Assembly (NCBI RefSeq): GCF_018403265.1
Contig: NZ_BOSI01000005.1
Span: forward strand, 175,205 to 239,204
Reading direction: 5' to 3'
Source of the DNA: Paenibacillus sp. J31TS4
Lineage (GTDB): Bacteria > Bacillota > Bacilli > Paenibacillales > NBRC-103111
Length of the DNA: 64,000 nucleotides
In this document: piece by piece, positions 25,261-33,929 of the stretch
How the letters are laid out: each line of letters opens with the position of its first letter
How positions within the stretch are numbered: the first letter of the stretch is position 1
Translations under genes and position numbers: made by a program
Notes under the pieces: model-generated
Databases searched by the model: none
What the model saw: only the letters and a program-made list of their open reading frames with translations
Told to the model about the DNA's origin: nothing

Positions 25261-26817
25261 CTATTGCGGGCGGCTCTCCACCCACACGACCTCGCTCTCC
25301 TCCTGCCCGTTCACCGGCCACCAGTGGAAGCCGTCGCGATGCAGCAGCTCGTTGGCCGCATCCGGCCCCCACGAGCCTGCAGCATACAGCTGGAGATCGG
25401 TCTTGTCGCCCGACCAGGCCTGTGCGATCCGGTCCACATACCGCCAGGCGAGGGCCACCTCGTCCCAGCGCGTGAAGTAAGTCGAATCGCCGCGGGCGGC
25501 GTCGAACAGCAGGCGCTCGTAAGCTTCCGGGGTGTTCAGATCGACCCCGCACGACTGGCAGAAGTCCATGGCGATCGGCAGTATCGTCCAATCGGAGCCC
25601 GGCTGCTTCGCGTTGATTTTGATGTAAATGCCTTCCGACGGATTGACCCGGAAGACCAGCAGGTTCGGCGCCAGATCGGTCCGACTGGCCAGGTAGACGT
25701 TCTCCGGCACCTTCTTGAACTCGACGACCACCTCGGTCGTCTTGACCGGCAGCCGCTTGCCCGTCCGGACATAGAACGGCACGCCCGCCCAGCGGAAGTT
25801 GTCCACCAATACCTTGGCCGCGAAGAACGTCTCGGTCGTCGACTGCGGGTCAACCTTGTCCTCCGACCGGTAGGCCGGCACGGGCTTGCCCTTCATCATG
25901 CCCTCGATGTACTGGCCGCGGATGACGTTCGACCGCACCTCCTCGGACGAGGTAAAGGCGCGCAGCGCCTTGAGCACCTTGACCTTCTCGTCGCGGATAT
26001 CCTCCGGATGCATGCGGCTCGGAGGCTCCATGGCCATCATGGTTACCATCTGCAGCATATGGTTCTGGGCCATGTCCCTCAGAGCGCCGGAGTGGTCATA
26101 GTAGCCTCCGCGTTCCTCGACGCCGACCGTCTCGCTAAGCGTAATTTGGATGTTCGCTATGTATTTGTTGTTCCAGAGCGGCTCGAAGAACGCGTTGGCG
26201 AACCGAATAACATCGATATTCTGTACCATTTCCTTGCCGAGATAGTGGTCGATCCGGTAGATCTCCTGTTCCTGGAATACCTCCTGGATCTGCTCGTTCA
26301 GCTTCTCCGCCGACGGCAGGTCGTACCCGAACGGCTTTTCGATGACGAGACGGTGCCAGCCCTCGCAGTCCAGCAGACCGCCCGACTTCAGGTTGCTCGC
26401 GACGTTGCCGAACAGCTCCGGAGCCAGCGCCAGATAGAACAGCCGGTTGCCGGCGATCCGATACTTCTGCTCCAGCTCCCCGGCCAGCTCGTTCAAACGG
26501 CCGAATGCCTCGGCATCGTTTGTGTTGAGCGGCATATAGGTAAACCTCTCCACGAACTTCTGCCAGCTCGGATCCTCCGGGTTCACCTTGAATCGGGCGA
26601 ATTCCTGGATGGACGCCAGCACGTCCTGATGGAATTCCTCTCTCGTCCGTTGCCGGCGGGCAAGTCCAAGGACGGCGAACTTGTCGGACAGCTTGCCTTC
26701 CCGGTACAGACTATAGATGGCGGGGTACAGCTTGCGGCTGGCCAGGTCGCCGGTAGCCCCGAACAGTACGAACAGAACGCCGGACTGCTTCAATGCTTCG
26801 TTACGGTTATCGTTCAT
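25261..26817 (-). CDS. zwf: Glucose-6-phosphate 1-dehydrogenase
   Basis: A 518-residue enzyme that oxidises glucose 6-phosphate to 6-phosphogluconolactone with NADP+, opening the pentose phosphate pathway. The nucleotide site GATGDLASRKLYPAIYSL is at about 20-37. The active-site signature RIDHYLGKE, with catalytic His nearby, is at about 185. The conserved GGYYDHSGALRDMAQNH follows. Length is normal. ATG 26817 follows an AGAAAG purine stretch. The cyclase gene lies close downstream. Confidence 0.96.
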   Translation of the reverse strand: MNDNRNEALKQSGVLFVLFGATGDLASRKLYPAIYSLYREGKLSDKFAVLGLARRQRTREEFHQDVLASIQEFARFKVNPEDPSWQKFVERFTYMPLNTNDAEAFGRLNELAGELEQKYRIAGNRLFYLALAPELFGNVASNLKSGGLLDCEGWHRLVIEKPFGYDLPSAEKLNEQIQEVFQEQEIYRIDHYLGKEMVQNIDVIRFANAFFEPLWNNKYIANIQITLSETVGVEERGGYYDHSGALRDMAQNHMLQMVTMMAMEPPSRMHPEDIRDEKVKVLKALRAFTSSEEVRSNVIRGQYIEGMMKGKPVPAYRSEDKVDPQSTTETFFAAKVLVDNFRWAGVPFYVRTGKRLPVKTTEVVVEFKKVPENVYLASRTDLAPNLLVFRVNPSEGIYIKINAKQPGSDWTILPIAMDFCQSCGVDLNTPEAYERLLFDAARGDSTYFTRWDEVALAWRYVDRIAQAWSGDKTDLQLYAAGSWGPDAANELLHRDGFHWWPVNGQEESEVVWVESRPQ

Positions 26818-27048
26818 CTTGCATCATTCTTTCTCTGTAGGATGGGTAGGAGTGCCTCTATGCGGCCCGCCTGTTCCCTTCATCTTAGCATAACCTTCTC
26901 CTAAGATGCCATTCCTTCCCTGTTGTTCCAGTAGGGCGAGCACCCGGAAAATGGGCGGGCACCCTGGATAATCGTCCATTCCTCCGGCCAGCCGCCCGAA
27001 TATTCTATGATTGTAATCCCCAAACAACAAGGAGGTGTACCCTCGCCC

Positions 27049-27378
27049 ATGCATAGGATTCATCCGGTGAATGAAGAGACCTGCGCCCCGTTTCGAGGCT
27101 TGCCCGTGCTCGTCGTCCTGAAGGACGGTACGCAGCATGTCGGCATGCTGAGCGGAATCCAGAACGGCCAGCTCGTCCTGAACGACGACGGCTCGTCCCC
27201 TTCGGTCGCGGCCAAACGCAAGGCGCGAGCCCGCAATTCCAAAAAGCCGCAGCGGACCAAGGCCAAACCGGACGCCGGCGTGAATGCGCTCGCTCCCCCG
27301 TTTGGCTACGGTCCGGTTTTAGGCGGAAGACTCGCCTTCGACCTGACCGACGTCACCCTGCTCTTCCTGCTCCTTTAA
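27049..27378 (+). CDS. Small Sm-like hypothetical protein with hydrophobic C-terminus
   Basis: A 109-residue protein of unknown function. Residues 15-45 (GLPVLVVLKDGTQHVGMLSGIQNGQLVLND) have the strand-turn pattern of an Sm-like barrel. A basic stretch (KRKARARNSKKPQRTKAK) follows, then a glycine-rich segment and a hydrophobic end (LTDVTLLFLLL). ATG 27049 is taken because it follows AAGGAGG, although the spacing (about 13 nt) is long. The gene stands alone and diverges from zwf. I know similar small proteins from Paenibacillus and Bacillus genomes only as hypotheticals. Confidence 0.7.
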   Translation: MHRIHPVNEETCAPFRGLPVLVVLKDGTQHVGMLSGIQNGQLVLNDDGSSPSVAAKRKARARNSKKPQRTKAKPDAGVNALAPPFGYGPVLGGRLAFDLTDVTLLFLLL

Positions 27379-27450
27379 GCAGCGGCCCGCTCCCTCTCTG
27401 ATGCTCGGTGCCGGAGAGTCCGTCCCCGCGGATGCTCTCCGGCCGATGCA

Positions 27451-27900
27451 TCACAGATAGAACCGCCTGGTGAGCAGCAGGCACTTCATCTCCTTCACAT
27501 ACCGTTCTTCCCGGTAGCCTCTTCTCGCGTAAAAGCGTCTGGCTCTTCCGTTCGGCTCATCGACGAACAGCTTGGCGTCCACGCAGCCGGCCGCAACGCC
27601 CGCCCGCTCCGCCGCCTCTATCAGGGCACTGCCGTACCCCCGGCCCTGCTGCTCCCGGCCGACGGCCAGCATGTCGAGATGGAGCGACCTATCGCGAATG
27701 TGGTACGCAAGGAAGCCTCTCGGCGGCTCCAGCCGGCGGCTGACCGCCACGAGCACCGTATTGGCATCGAGCCGTTCGAGAAGCTCCTTTCGGGTCCACT
27801 TGGTGTCGGGCCTCGCCATGCGGGCGTAGGGGACAAGCTCCCGTACGATCAGCTGAACAAGCCTCCGGTCGTCCCGGCTCGCCATCCGTTCTCGGATCAT
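27451..27900 (-). CDS. GNAT-family N-acetyltransferase
   Basis: A 149-residue acetyltransferase. Motif A, LDMLAVGREQQGRGYGSALIEAAERAG at about 79-105, provides the acetyl-CoA pyrophosphate loop (QxxGxG). Motif B is KLFVDEPNGRARRFYARRGYREE. ATG 27900 lies 8 nt after GGAGG; the frame continues upstream without family similarity. The substrate is unknown. The gene converges on the Sm-like gene; a hairpin ccggagag/ctctccgg (27411-27442) between them may end both transcripts. Confidence 0.85.
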   Translation of the reverse strand: MIRERMASRDDRRLVQLIVRELVPYARMARPDTKWTRKELLERLDANTVLVAVSRRLEPPRGFLAYHIRDRSLHLDMLAVGREQQGRGYGSALIEAAERAGVAAGCVDAKLFVDEPNGRARRFYARRGYREERYVKEMKCLLLTRRFYL

Positions 27901-28007
27901 CCGCCATTCCTCCCCGGTTCGGTTCGTTGCCTTAGCGTATGCGGGGTACGGCCCACTTGCTGTAGGTCGGTATGCCGGTTTCCAGGAAAATTCCTTGCGG
28001 ACCAGAG

Positions 28008-28061
28008 CGGCTCGCACTGCCTGCCGCATGCATCGGCCTCTGCGGCAGGCAGTGCGAGCCG
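28008..28061. repeat. 20-bp perfect inverted repeat
   Basis: Arms 28008-28027 and 28042-28061 are exact reverse complements (CGGCTCGCACTGCCTGCCGC) around a 14-nt loop. The plus-strand exit is TTTCGGCTTTT. It could be a terminator, a processed RNA structure or a mobile repeat remnant; no gene ends just before it on the plus strand. Confidence 0.8.
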
Positions 28062-28205
28062 TTTCGGCTTTTACCGGGAGGCGCGCGGAATGAGCTTCCT
28101 TCGTTTGGACCCCTCGTGCGATCATCCGCCGTTTGCACCCCTCGCTTCCCGCGGGTTCTTCCGCTGTTTGCACTCCCGCTTCCTGTGTGATACAGTAAGT
28201 GAACC

Positions 28206-28234
28206 TTTTGATGACTTTTGATGACTTTTGATGA
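28206..28234 (+). repeat. Tandem repeat of ttttgatgac
   Basis: Two full and one near-complete copy of a 10-nt unit (28206-28215, 28216-28225, 28226-28234), followed by related ATGAATG/TGATGAATC text. They lie about 140 nt before the CDF start, one helical turn apart, so they could be protein-binding sites. Confidence 0.6.
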
Positions 28235-28308
28235 ATGTGATGAATCCATGAAGCGTCAGGCCGGCCTTACCCGAGAGAACCGAATCGTCTCCGCGAGACA
28301 GACTGCTC

Positions 28309-28340
28309 CCCCTCAACGACCCGTTGAGGGGTTTATGTTT
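28309..28340 (+). terminator. Terminator-like hairpin in the 5' leader of the CDF gene
   Basis: A perfect 10-bp stem (28309-28318 with 28322-28331, 3-nt loop) is followed by TTTATGTTT. It lies 36 nt before the CDF start and on the coding strand, where it could attenuate expression. No known riboswitch core was recognised. Confidence 0.55.
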
Positions 28341-28375
28341 CCAGGGGGCAAGAAAGATGGCGGAGGGAAGAATGT

Positions 28376-29284
28376 ATGACTGCGGTGAAATCCAAATCCA
28401 TGCTCGCGGCATGGATCAGCCTGATCAGCAACGCGCTCTTGACCGTGATCAAGCTGCTGGTCGGCTTCCTCTTCAACAGCCAGGTTCTCATCGCTGACGG
28501 CGTCCATAATGCGGGGGATCTGATGGCCTCGGCAGCGGCGCTCGGCTCGATGCGCATCTCGAGCCGTCCGGCGGACGAGGACCATCCTTACGGCCACGGC
28601 AAAGCCGAGGTCATCGGCGCGGCAATCGTCGCTATCATCCTGGCTCTGGCCTCTGTGTATATCGGCTACCACGGCGTGGCGGCGCTGTTCGAGCCGCCTC
28701 ATCTGGACGTCCACTGGATCACGCTGGCGGCCGCTTTCGTCTCGCTCGTCTGGAAGCAGTGGCTGTACGTCTACACGATGCGGGTCGGCAAGGAAGCCGG
28801 GAGCAAAGGGCTGATTGCGACGGCGAACGACCATCTGGCCGACGTCTACGCCTCGATCGCCGCTTGCCTCGGCATCGGACTCGGCATGCTGGGCGCCTGG
28901 CTCGACATGCCCCTCCTCGGCTACGGCGACCCGGTCGCGGGTATTATCGTCGCGATCCTCGTCCTCAAGCTGGCATTCGAGATGGGCCGGGAAGCGGTCG
29001 ACATTCTGATGGAGAAAGCCGTCCATGAGGAGAAGCTCGAGGCGTTCCGGGAGATCGTCGCCGCGATTCCGGAGGTGAAGCGGATCGACCGGCTGCGGGC
29101 GCGTGAGCACGGCCACTACATCCTCGTGGACGTCCGCGTCAGCGTGCCGGCGGAGCTGACGATCCAGCAGGGCCACGACGTAAGCCGGCATCTCAAGACG
29201 ACAATTATGCAGCGGCATGCCGATGTCGGCGAGGTGCTGGTGCACCTGAATCCGTGGTATCCCGACGGAGCGGACGAACCTTGA
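28376..29284 (+). CDS. Cation diffusion facilitator metal exporter
   Basis: A 302-residue CDF protein with six helices. Transport-site residues lie in TM2 (VLIADGVHNAGDLMAS) and TM5 (NDHLADVYAS), followed by the DEDHPYGHGKAE loop. A C-terminal cytoplasmic ferredoxin-like domain starts near residue 205. The closest relatives I recognise are the MneP/YeaB Mn2+ exporters of Bacillus; Zn2+, Co2+ or Fe2+ remain possible. ATG 28376 follows GGAGGG by about 8 nt. The long structured leader with a terminator hairpin suggests metal-responsive control. Confidence 0.9.
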   Translation: MTAVKSKSMLAAWISLISNALLTVIKLLVGFLFNSQVLIADGVHNAGDLMASAAALGSMRISSRPADEDHPYGHGKAEVIGAAIVAIILALASVYIGYHGVAALFEPPHLDVHWITLAAAFVSLVWKQWLYVYTMRVGKEAGSKGLIATANDHLADVYASIAACLGIGLGMLGAWLDMPLLGYGDPVAGIIVAILVLKLAFEMGREAVDILMEKAVHEEKLEAFREIVAAIPEVKRIDRLRAREHGHYILVDVRVSVPAELTIQQGHDVSRHLKTTIMQRHADVGEVLVHLNPWYPDGADEP

Positions 29285-29312
29285 CACCCTGATCGTATGC
29301 CGCCCCTAAAGC

Positions 29313-29383
29313 AAACAACCTGGCCTCGCCCCGCTGCGGTCCCCTAAGGGATCCGCCGCCGGGCGGGGTCAGGTTGTTTTTTG
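29313..29383. terminator. Terminator between the CDF gene and liaR
   Basis: AACAACCTG pairs with CAGGTTGTT and internal GCCCCGC with GCGGGGT (29313-29383), followed by TTTTTTG on the plus strand and a moderate T run on the minus strand. It can serve both converging genes. Confidence 0.8.
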
Positions 29384-29430
29384 TGCTGTGCGGGCGGCCG
29401 TCCGGACGAATCGTCCTGTCAGGGCGCTCT

Positions 29431-30078
29431 TTATTCCTCCATCAGTCCGTGCTTATAGGCATAGATCGCGGCCTGCGTCCGGTCGTCAACGCCCAGCTTG
29501 GCCAGGATGTTCGTCACGTGGAACTTGACCGTCTTGATGCCGATGAACAGCTCGTCGGCGACCTCCTGGTTGGACCGGCCGTTCGCGATGAGCTTTAGCA
29601 CCTCGCGCTCCCGCTCGGTCAGATCGTGATGGGGCGCGCGCTCCTCCTTCGGCTGCCGGAAGCGGTTCATGATCTTCGAGGCGACCTGCGATTCGAGGGT
29701 CGGCTGCCCCTTGGCCGCCTGCCGGATCGCCGCAGCGATTTCCGAAGCGCGGGACGTTTTGAGCAGGTAGCTGAACGCCCCCGCCTCCAGGACGGGGTAG
29801 ATCTTCTCGTCGTCAATGAAGCTGGTCAGCACGATGACCTTGCAGTCCGGGTGCTGCTGAAGGAGGCGCCGGGTCGTCTCGATCCCATCCATCGGCTCCA
29901 TGACCAAGTCCATCAGGACGATGTCCGGGCGGTATTCCTGGGCGAGCTGGATGCCCTCCGCTCCGCCTCCGGCCTCTCCGACGACTTCAATTCCCTCCTC
30001 CGTGCCGAGCACGGCGGCCAGGCCGATCCGGACCATCTCGTGGTCGTCCACGAGCAGCACTTTAATCGGTTCCTCCAT
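29431..30078 (-). CDS. liaR: LiaR-type NarL/FixJ response regulator
   Basis: A 215-residue response regulator. The receiver domain holds acidic residues in VDDHE, the phospho-accepting Asp in [13 protein letters not shown], and the conserved T/S and K in VLTSF and YLLKTS. The C-terminal LuxR-type HTH reads [26 protein letters not shown] near 150. In B. subtilis LiaR activates liaIH after cell-wall antibiotic stress. It overlaps liaS by 17 nt. Likely targets are the psp-like genes just upstream. Confidence 0.92.
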   Translation of the reverse strand: MEEPIKVLLVDDHEMVRIGLAAVLGTEEGIEVVGEAGGGAEGIQLAQEYRPDIVLMDLVMEPMDGIETTRRLLQQHPDCKVIVLTSFIDDEKIYPVLEAGAFSYLLKTSRASEIAAAIRQAAKGQPTLESQVASKIMNRFRQPKEERAPHHDLTEREREVLKLIANGRSNQEVADELFIGIKTVKFHVTNILAKLGVDDRTQAAIYAYKHGLMEE

Positions 30079-31132
30079 AAGCGATTGATTCTCCTTTCTC
30101 CGAAGAAGCTAGCGGAACGCGGATCTCGATGCGCGTTCCCCGCCCGGGGGCGGTAATGACCGACAGCGTGCCTCCGATTTCACTGACCCGCTCCTTCATG
30201 GAGACAAGCCCGTACGAGGCCAGCTTTTTGTCGTCGAGATCGAAGCCGACGCCGTTGTCCCGGATGGAGAGGCGGATGCCGTCCGGCGGGTGCAGCAGCT
30301 TGATGTCGAGCTCGGTCGCCTTGGAATGGCGGAGCGCATTCGACAGCGCCTCCTGGACGATGCGGAACAGATGGTCCTCGATGCCTTTGGACAGCTGAAT
30401 CTCCTCGTCCATGTCCCAGCTGATGGCGATCGGCACCTTGGCCTGCAGCTCAAGCAGCAGCTCGAGCAGGCCCTGGGCGAGCCGCTTGCCCTCCAGGTGA
30501 ACCGGGCGCAGATGCAGCAGCAGCGCCCTCATCTCCGACTGGGCTACCGACGACATCTCCTCGATCAGATGGATCTGCCGCTTCGCCTTCTCGAAATCCT
30601 TGTCCAGCGTCCGGCCGACGGCCGTCGCCGTCATCGAGATGGCGAACAGCTGCTGGCTGACCGCATCGTGCAGATCGCGGGCAAGCCGCTGCCGTTCCTC
30701 GACGACCGCTGAGTACTTGGCCTTCTCGGCGAGCTGGGCGTTGTCGGTCGACAGCCGCTGCAGCGAAACGACCTGCTCCTGCCACCTGGCGCTGACGCGG
30801 TTCAGCTGATCGCCGAGGCGCCCGATCTCGTCGTCGCCCAGCGGAGGCACGCGGCGGGACAGGTTGCCCTTCTCGTACAGCAGCATCGCCTCCCGCAGCT
30901 CCTCCAGCCGCCGCGTCGTCCGGCGGGTCTGCCAGATGCTGAAGAAGGTCCCCGCACAGACGGACGCGGCAATCAGGATCAGGCTGAGCCTGATTCCCTC
31001 CTGCCACGTATCGAATAACGGAACATGTCCGTAGGAATAGAGCAAGTAAAGCAGCACGCCGAGCAGGACGAGGCTGAAAACGGACATCTCGGCCATCCCG
31101 CGCCAAATCATATTGGTCAACCGTTTTTTCAG
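30062..31132 (-). CDS. liaS: LiaS-type sensor histidine kinase
   Basis: An intramembrane-sensing kinase with two helices (about residues 12-34 and 46-68), a HAMP-like segment ending [19 protein letters not shown], the H-box [15 protein letters not shown], and a GHKL ATPase domain ([18 protein letters not shown]). I place the start at CTG 31132, 8 nt after GGGAGG, giving 356 aa and [13 protein letters not shown], which aligns with the LiaS N-terminus. The first in-frame ATG downstream (31111) has no binding site, and the open frame upstream (to 31240) lies inside liaF and looks unrelated. It phosphorylates LiaR and is restrained by LiaF. Confidence 0.9.
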   Translation of the reverse strand: MKKRLTNMIWRGMAEMSVFSLVLLGVLLYLLYSYGHVPLFDTWQEGIRLSLILIAASVCAGTFFSIWQTRRTTRRLEELREAMLLYEKGNLSRRVPPLGDDEIGRLGDQLNRVSARWQEQVVSLQRLSTDNAQLAEKAKYSAVVEERQRLARDLHDAVSQQLFAISMTATAVGRTLDKDFEKAKRQIHLIEEMSSVAQSEMRALLLHLRPVHLEGKRLAQGLLELLLELQAKVPIAISWDMDEEIQLSKGIEDHLFRIVQEALSNALRHSKATELDIKLLHPPDGIRLSIRDNGVGFDLDDKKLASYGLVSMKERVSEIGGTLSVITAPGRGTRIEIRVPLASSEKGESIAYGGTD

Positions 31133-31178
31133 AACTCTCGCCTCCCGGTTCCAGCTGTAGCAGCCTGGTTGTTGGTTG

Positions 31179-31847
31179 TCATAGAATGCGGACGTCGACG
31201 TCTGCGACGAGGTAGGAGAGAACGAAGCGAACGCGCGCATGGCTCGTGCCGAAGTTCGGCGAACGCCACACCCGCTTGCTCAGCACGCCCGAAGCCTTTT
31301 GAAACGGAGCGTCGATCGCCCCGAACAGAATGGAGCATTCAATCTCGACCCCGACATCCTCCGGGAGGATGAGGTCGATATCGCCGACAAGCCCCGAGAC
31401 GACGACCGTGACCTCCGGCTTCTCGAACATGGCCATCGTCAGGTCCATGTGCAGCTCGCCGACCAGGCAGGAGATATTGGTGCTCCGCAGCACCCAGGGC
31501 CCTTTATCGAACCGCAGGCTTTCGACGAAGGTCGTCTTCCGGTAGACCGGGTCGTCCGCAACCCGCCTCCGCGTTCGAAGAGAGCGGCCGTAATAGATGC
31601 CGACGCCGATGAGCCCGATGCCGGCCAGCACCGCGAAGTTCTGGGCGGACAGGATGATCAGTCCAACACCGAGCAGCACGTAGCCGATCTTGCTGCCGCT
31701 CGAAGACAGCTTGTAGATGCCGAGTCCCACCAGGAAGAGAGCAATCATGGTACCGACGCCGAGCAGCTGGTTGAGCAGCAAAAACAGGCCCGCTCCAATT
31801 AAGAGATAATACGTATTGCGCTGTTTGCGGTTGCCCGGTTCGTCCAT
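31179..31847 (-). CDS. liaF: LiaF-type membrane inhibitor of LiaRS
   Basis: A 222-residue protein. Four closely packed helices (about 13-90, e.g. YYLLIGAGLFLLLNQLLGVG) precede a cytoplasmic DUF2154-type beta domain (residues about 115-222, STNISCLVGELHMDLT through SYLVADVDVRIL). LiaF keeps the LiaS kinase off in unstressed cells. ATG 31847 follows AGGAGGT. It leads the liaF-liaS-liaR operon, just downstream of the psp-like operon. Confidence 0.93.
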   Translation of the reverse strand: MDEPGNRKQRNTYYLLIGAGLFLLLNQLLGVGTMIALFLVGLGIYKLSSSGSKIGYVLLGVGLIILSAQNFAVLAGIGLIGVGIYYGRSLRTRRRVADDPVYRKTTFVESLRFDKGPWVLRSTNISCLVGELHMDLTMAMFEKPEVTVVVSGLVGDIDLILPEDVGVEIECSILFGAIDAPFQKASGVLSKRVWRSPNFGTSHARVRFVLSYLVADVDVRIL

Positions 31848-31896
31848 GCTGCACCTCCTCTGCCTGCTTCTGTCTTTGCCTGGTAAAACGGGAGAA

Positions 31897-31934
31897 AAGC
31901 CATACAGGCACTTGCTTGCCCTATGGCTTTTTTT
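31897..31934. terminator. Bidirectional terminator between the psp-like operon and liaF
   Basis: AGCCATA (31898-31904) pairs with TATGGCT (31922-31928), with an inner GGCA/TGCC stem. An A run on the left and T7 on the right are both present. It ends the minus-strand pspA transcript, so liaFSR needs its own promoter or read-through. Confidence 0.8.
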
Positions 31935-32011
31935 CCTCCCCTAGCATACCATATCGCGCTTTCGCGTCAATCTCTTTTTGCTTGTTTCTTCCGGGAAGCG
32001 GCGCCTAGCGT

Positions 32012-32737
32012 TTAGGCTTCCTTGCTTTCCTCTGCTGCGGCGGCCTGCGCTGGAGCGGCGACACCGAGCTTCTCCTTCAGCTGGCGCATCTGCTCGTCGA
32101 CCAGCTGTCTCTTGCCTGCGTCTTCCGGGCTGTAAGAAGCTGCGCTTCCGGCAGTTCCCGGGACATACGGCCGGCGGCTGACTTCCGCCTCTACCTCGAG
32201 CTGCATAATCTTCTCTTCCATCCGGTTGAAGCCGCGGGACGCGTTGCCTCCGCCGATCACCCCGTTGTAGACGACCGAGCTCATCTGCTTCTTCGCTTTG
32301 GCCAGCTGGGCGCGGGAGACCAGCTCGTTGCGCTTGTTGCGCATTTTGTAGAATTCGTTCTTCATGTCGTGCAGCTGCTTCATCAGCTCGTCGGCTTGCG
32401 CCTTGGACTGGGCGTGCATGCCGCTGTAATCGGCGGCTTTTTGGTCGTAGTAGAGCTTCTCTTCCAGGTAGTGGCGGGCCGCCTCCTCCTGGCCGTCTTT
32501 CAGAGCCTGCCCCGCCTGCCGCTCACGCTCGGCGCTGTAGCGCTGCACTTCCTGCAGCGATTGCTGCAGCTTACGCTCGTTGGCGATCTGCTTGGCGACC
32601 GTTACTTCCGCCTGTGCAATCTCCTCTTCCATATCGCGGAGATATTGATTGAGCATAATGATCGGATCTTCTACCTTGTCGAGCACCTCGTGAACCGACG
32701 CCTTCGTCATATCTTTAATTCTGCTGAATACTCCCAT
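32012..32737 (-). CDS. PspA/IM30 (LiaH-type) membrane stress protein, copy 2
   Basis: A 241-residue coiled-coil protein. It starts [39 protein letters not shown], the PspA membrane-binding helix, followed by a long heptad helical body. The C-terminal tail is Ala/Glu-rich. ESCRT-III-like PspA proteins bind damaged membrane and limit proton leakage. ATG 32737 has GGGAG 9 nt upstream, and the gene begins 4 nt after pspC. The PspA at 33167-33847 is a second, shorter copy. Confidence 0.92.
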   Translation of the reverse strand: MGVFSRIKDMTKASVHEVLDKVEDPIIMLNQYLRDMEEEIAQAEVTVAKQIANERKLQQSLQEVQRYSAERERQAGQALKDGQEEAARHYLEEKLYYDQKAADYSGMHAQSKAQADELMKQLHDMKNEFYKMRNKRNELVSRAQLAKAKKQMSSVVYNGVIGGGNASRGFNRMEEKIMQLEVEAEVSRRPYVPGTAGSAASYSPEDAGKRQLVDEQMRQLKEKLGVAAPAQAAAAEESKEA

Positions 32738-32741
32738 GATT

Positions 32742-33170
32742 TTATTCTCCCTTCTCGTATTGGGCGACTTTGGCCCGTAACTCTTCAATTTCGCGCTGCA
32801 GAGCTTTCTTCTCGATATCCTTCATTACTTCATCCAGATGCGTGCCGCTGTCCGCCTGGGGAGCCGGTGCCGGCGCCGGACGGTAGCCCGGGTCGGCGTA
32901 TCCTCCGCCGTACGGAGCGGCGTAGGGCTGCTGGAACGGAGCGTAGCCGGGATGGCCGAACGGCCCCTGCGGGAAGCCCGGCTCGAGCGGCTCTTTCGGA
33001 ATGACCATCGCCGCGATAATGTAGATCGGGATCAGCGCGCCTCCCGAAAAAATCGTAGTGACGACAACGATCAGCCGCAGCAGGGTGGAGTCGACGTTTA
33101 TCATCTCGGACAGGCCGCCGCATATGCCGAACAGCTTGCTGTCCCTTCTCGACCGGTACAGTTTTGTCAT
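32742..33170 (-). CDS. PspC-domain membrane protein
   Basis: A 142-residue protein. An N-terminal PspC domain ([25 protein letters not shown], then helix [28 protein letters not shown]) is followed by a Pro/Gly/Tyr-rich linker and a short C-terminal coiled coil ([16 protein letters not shown]). PspC proteins anchor or sense in the envelope stress response. ATG 33170 overlaps the preceding pspA stop as ATGA, so translation is coupled. Its position between two PspA genes suggests it recruits one or both. Confidence 0.9.
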   Translation of the reverse strand: MTKLYRSRRDSKLFGICGGLSEMINVDSTLLRLIVVVTTIFSGGALIPIYIIAAMVIPKEPLEPGFPQGPFGHPGYAPFQQPYAAPYGGGYADPGYRPAPAPAPQADSGTHLDEVMKDIEKKALQREIEELRAKVAQYEKGE

Positions 33171-33847
33171 CGCTTCGCCCAACCTTCCTGTTCAAGCTTT
33201 TTCTTGAGCTGTTCCAGCTCCTGGTCCAGCGCTTTCTGCACGGTGGTCCCGGCCTGGTACAGCACTTCCTTCGTCATGGTGCGGACTTCGCGGAGCGAGC
33301 GGTTCAGCCCCTCCATGTCCGACACGCGTTCCTCCAGCCGGTCGAACATCCGACCGACCGGGCGGCCCGGCGTGCCGGTCATCCGCTCGTTCAGCTTCTG
33401 CTGAAGTCGGACAGACTCCATCCTCGCCTGGTAATAGCTTCGTTTGGAGGCGACCTCCTGGTAATCCGCCTTGAGCCGGTTTAGCTGCTCGGCCAGCTCG
33501 CTGAGCGGCAGCCGGCTTTGCTCGTACAGCTCGCGGTAGGCGTCTGCCTTCTCCTCGTGCATGATCTTCTCCTGAAGCGCCAGCCGGGCGACATCGTCCT
33601 CTCCGGCCTTGAGCGCCAGGAGCGCTTGCTCCTCCCGTTTGCGTCTCAGTTCATCCGCCTGGAGAAACTGGCGTTTCATCGATTCGGAGTGCTGCAGGCA
33701 CTGGGCGTACAGCTGCTCGGATTGCTTGATCTCTTCCCGCTGCGCCGAGAGATACTGATCGATCAACCGGACCGGGTCTTCGCTTTGCTCGAGCCGGTCA
33801 TGGATGGTCGCGACCGTAATATCGCGCATTCGCTTGAGAATGCTCAT
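33167..33847 (-). CDS. PspA/IM30-family protein, copy 1
   Basis: A 226-residue PspA homologue. It starts SILKRMRDITVATIHDRLEQSEDPVRLIDQYL and continues as an almost uninterrupted coiled coil (e.g. QLNRLKADYQEVASKRSYYQARME). It is more diverged from LiaH than copy 2 and lacks the Ala-rich tail. It overlaps pspC by 4 nt and follows the small membrane protein gene at 33930. Two PspA proteins in one operon could form mixed filaments. Confidence 0.9.
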   Translation of the reverse strand: MSILKRMRDITVATIHDRLEQSEDPVRLIDQYLSAQREEIKQSEQLYAQCLQHSESMKRQFLQADELRRKREEQALLALKAGEDDVARLALQEKIMHEEKADAYRELYEQSRLPLSELAEQLNRLKADYQEVASKRSYYQARMESVRLQQKLNERMTGTPGRPVGRMFDRLEERVSDMEGLNRSLREVRTMTKEVLYQAGTTVQKALDQELEQLKKKLEQEGWAKR

Positions 33848-33929
33848 TCTGCTTGTTCCTCCTTCGTGCTTGGTAGAATTCTAAGTAGAGAGTTATCTGT
33901 GTCGGTTCCTATCGCTTGGCGTCCCCGCC

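Larger units (their letters stand above)
27901..28375. other. Gene-free leader region upstream of the CDF exporter
   Basis: These 475 nt hold no supported ORF but much structure: a 20-bp perfect hairpin, two imperfect copies of a GTTTGCAC-type motif near 28130-28175, a tandem 10-nt repeat, a small GTCTC-cgc-GAGAC hairpin (28288-28300), and a terminator-like hairpin just before the CDF gene. Together they suggest a long regulated leader. Confidence 0.6.

Noticed and set aside
24559..26904. 781-codon plus-strand open frame opposite zwf and the cyclase gene
   Set aside because: It is antisense across two conserved genes and has shadow composition.
28150..28376. Mn2+ (yybP-ykoY) or Ni/Co riboswitch before the CDF gene
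   Set aside because: GCGAGAC occurs at 28294-28300, but the 5' GGGGAGUA core and the rest of the fold are not on the coding strand, so no named class can be claimed.
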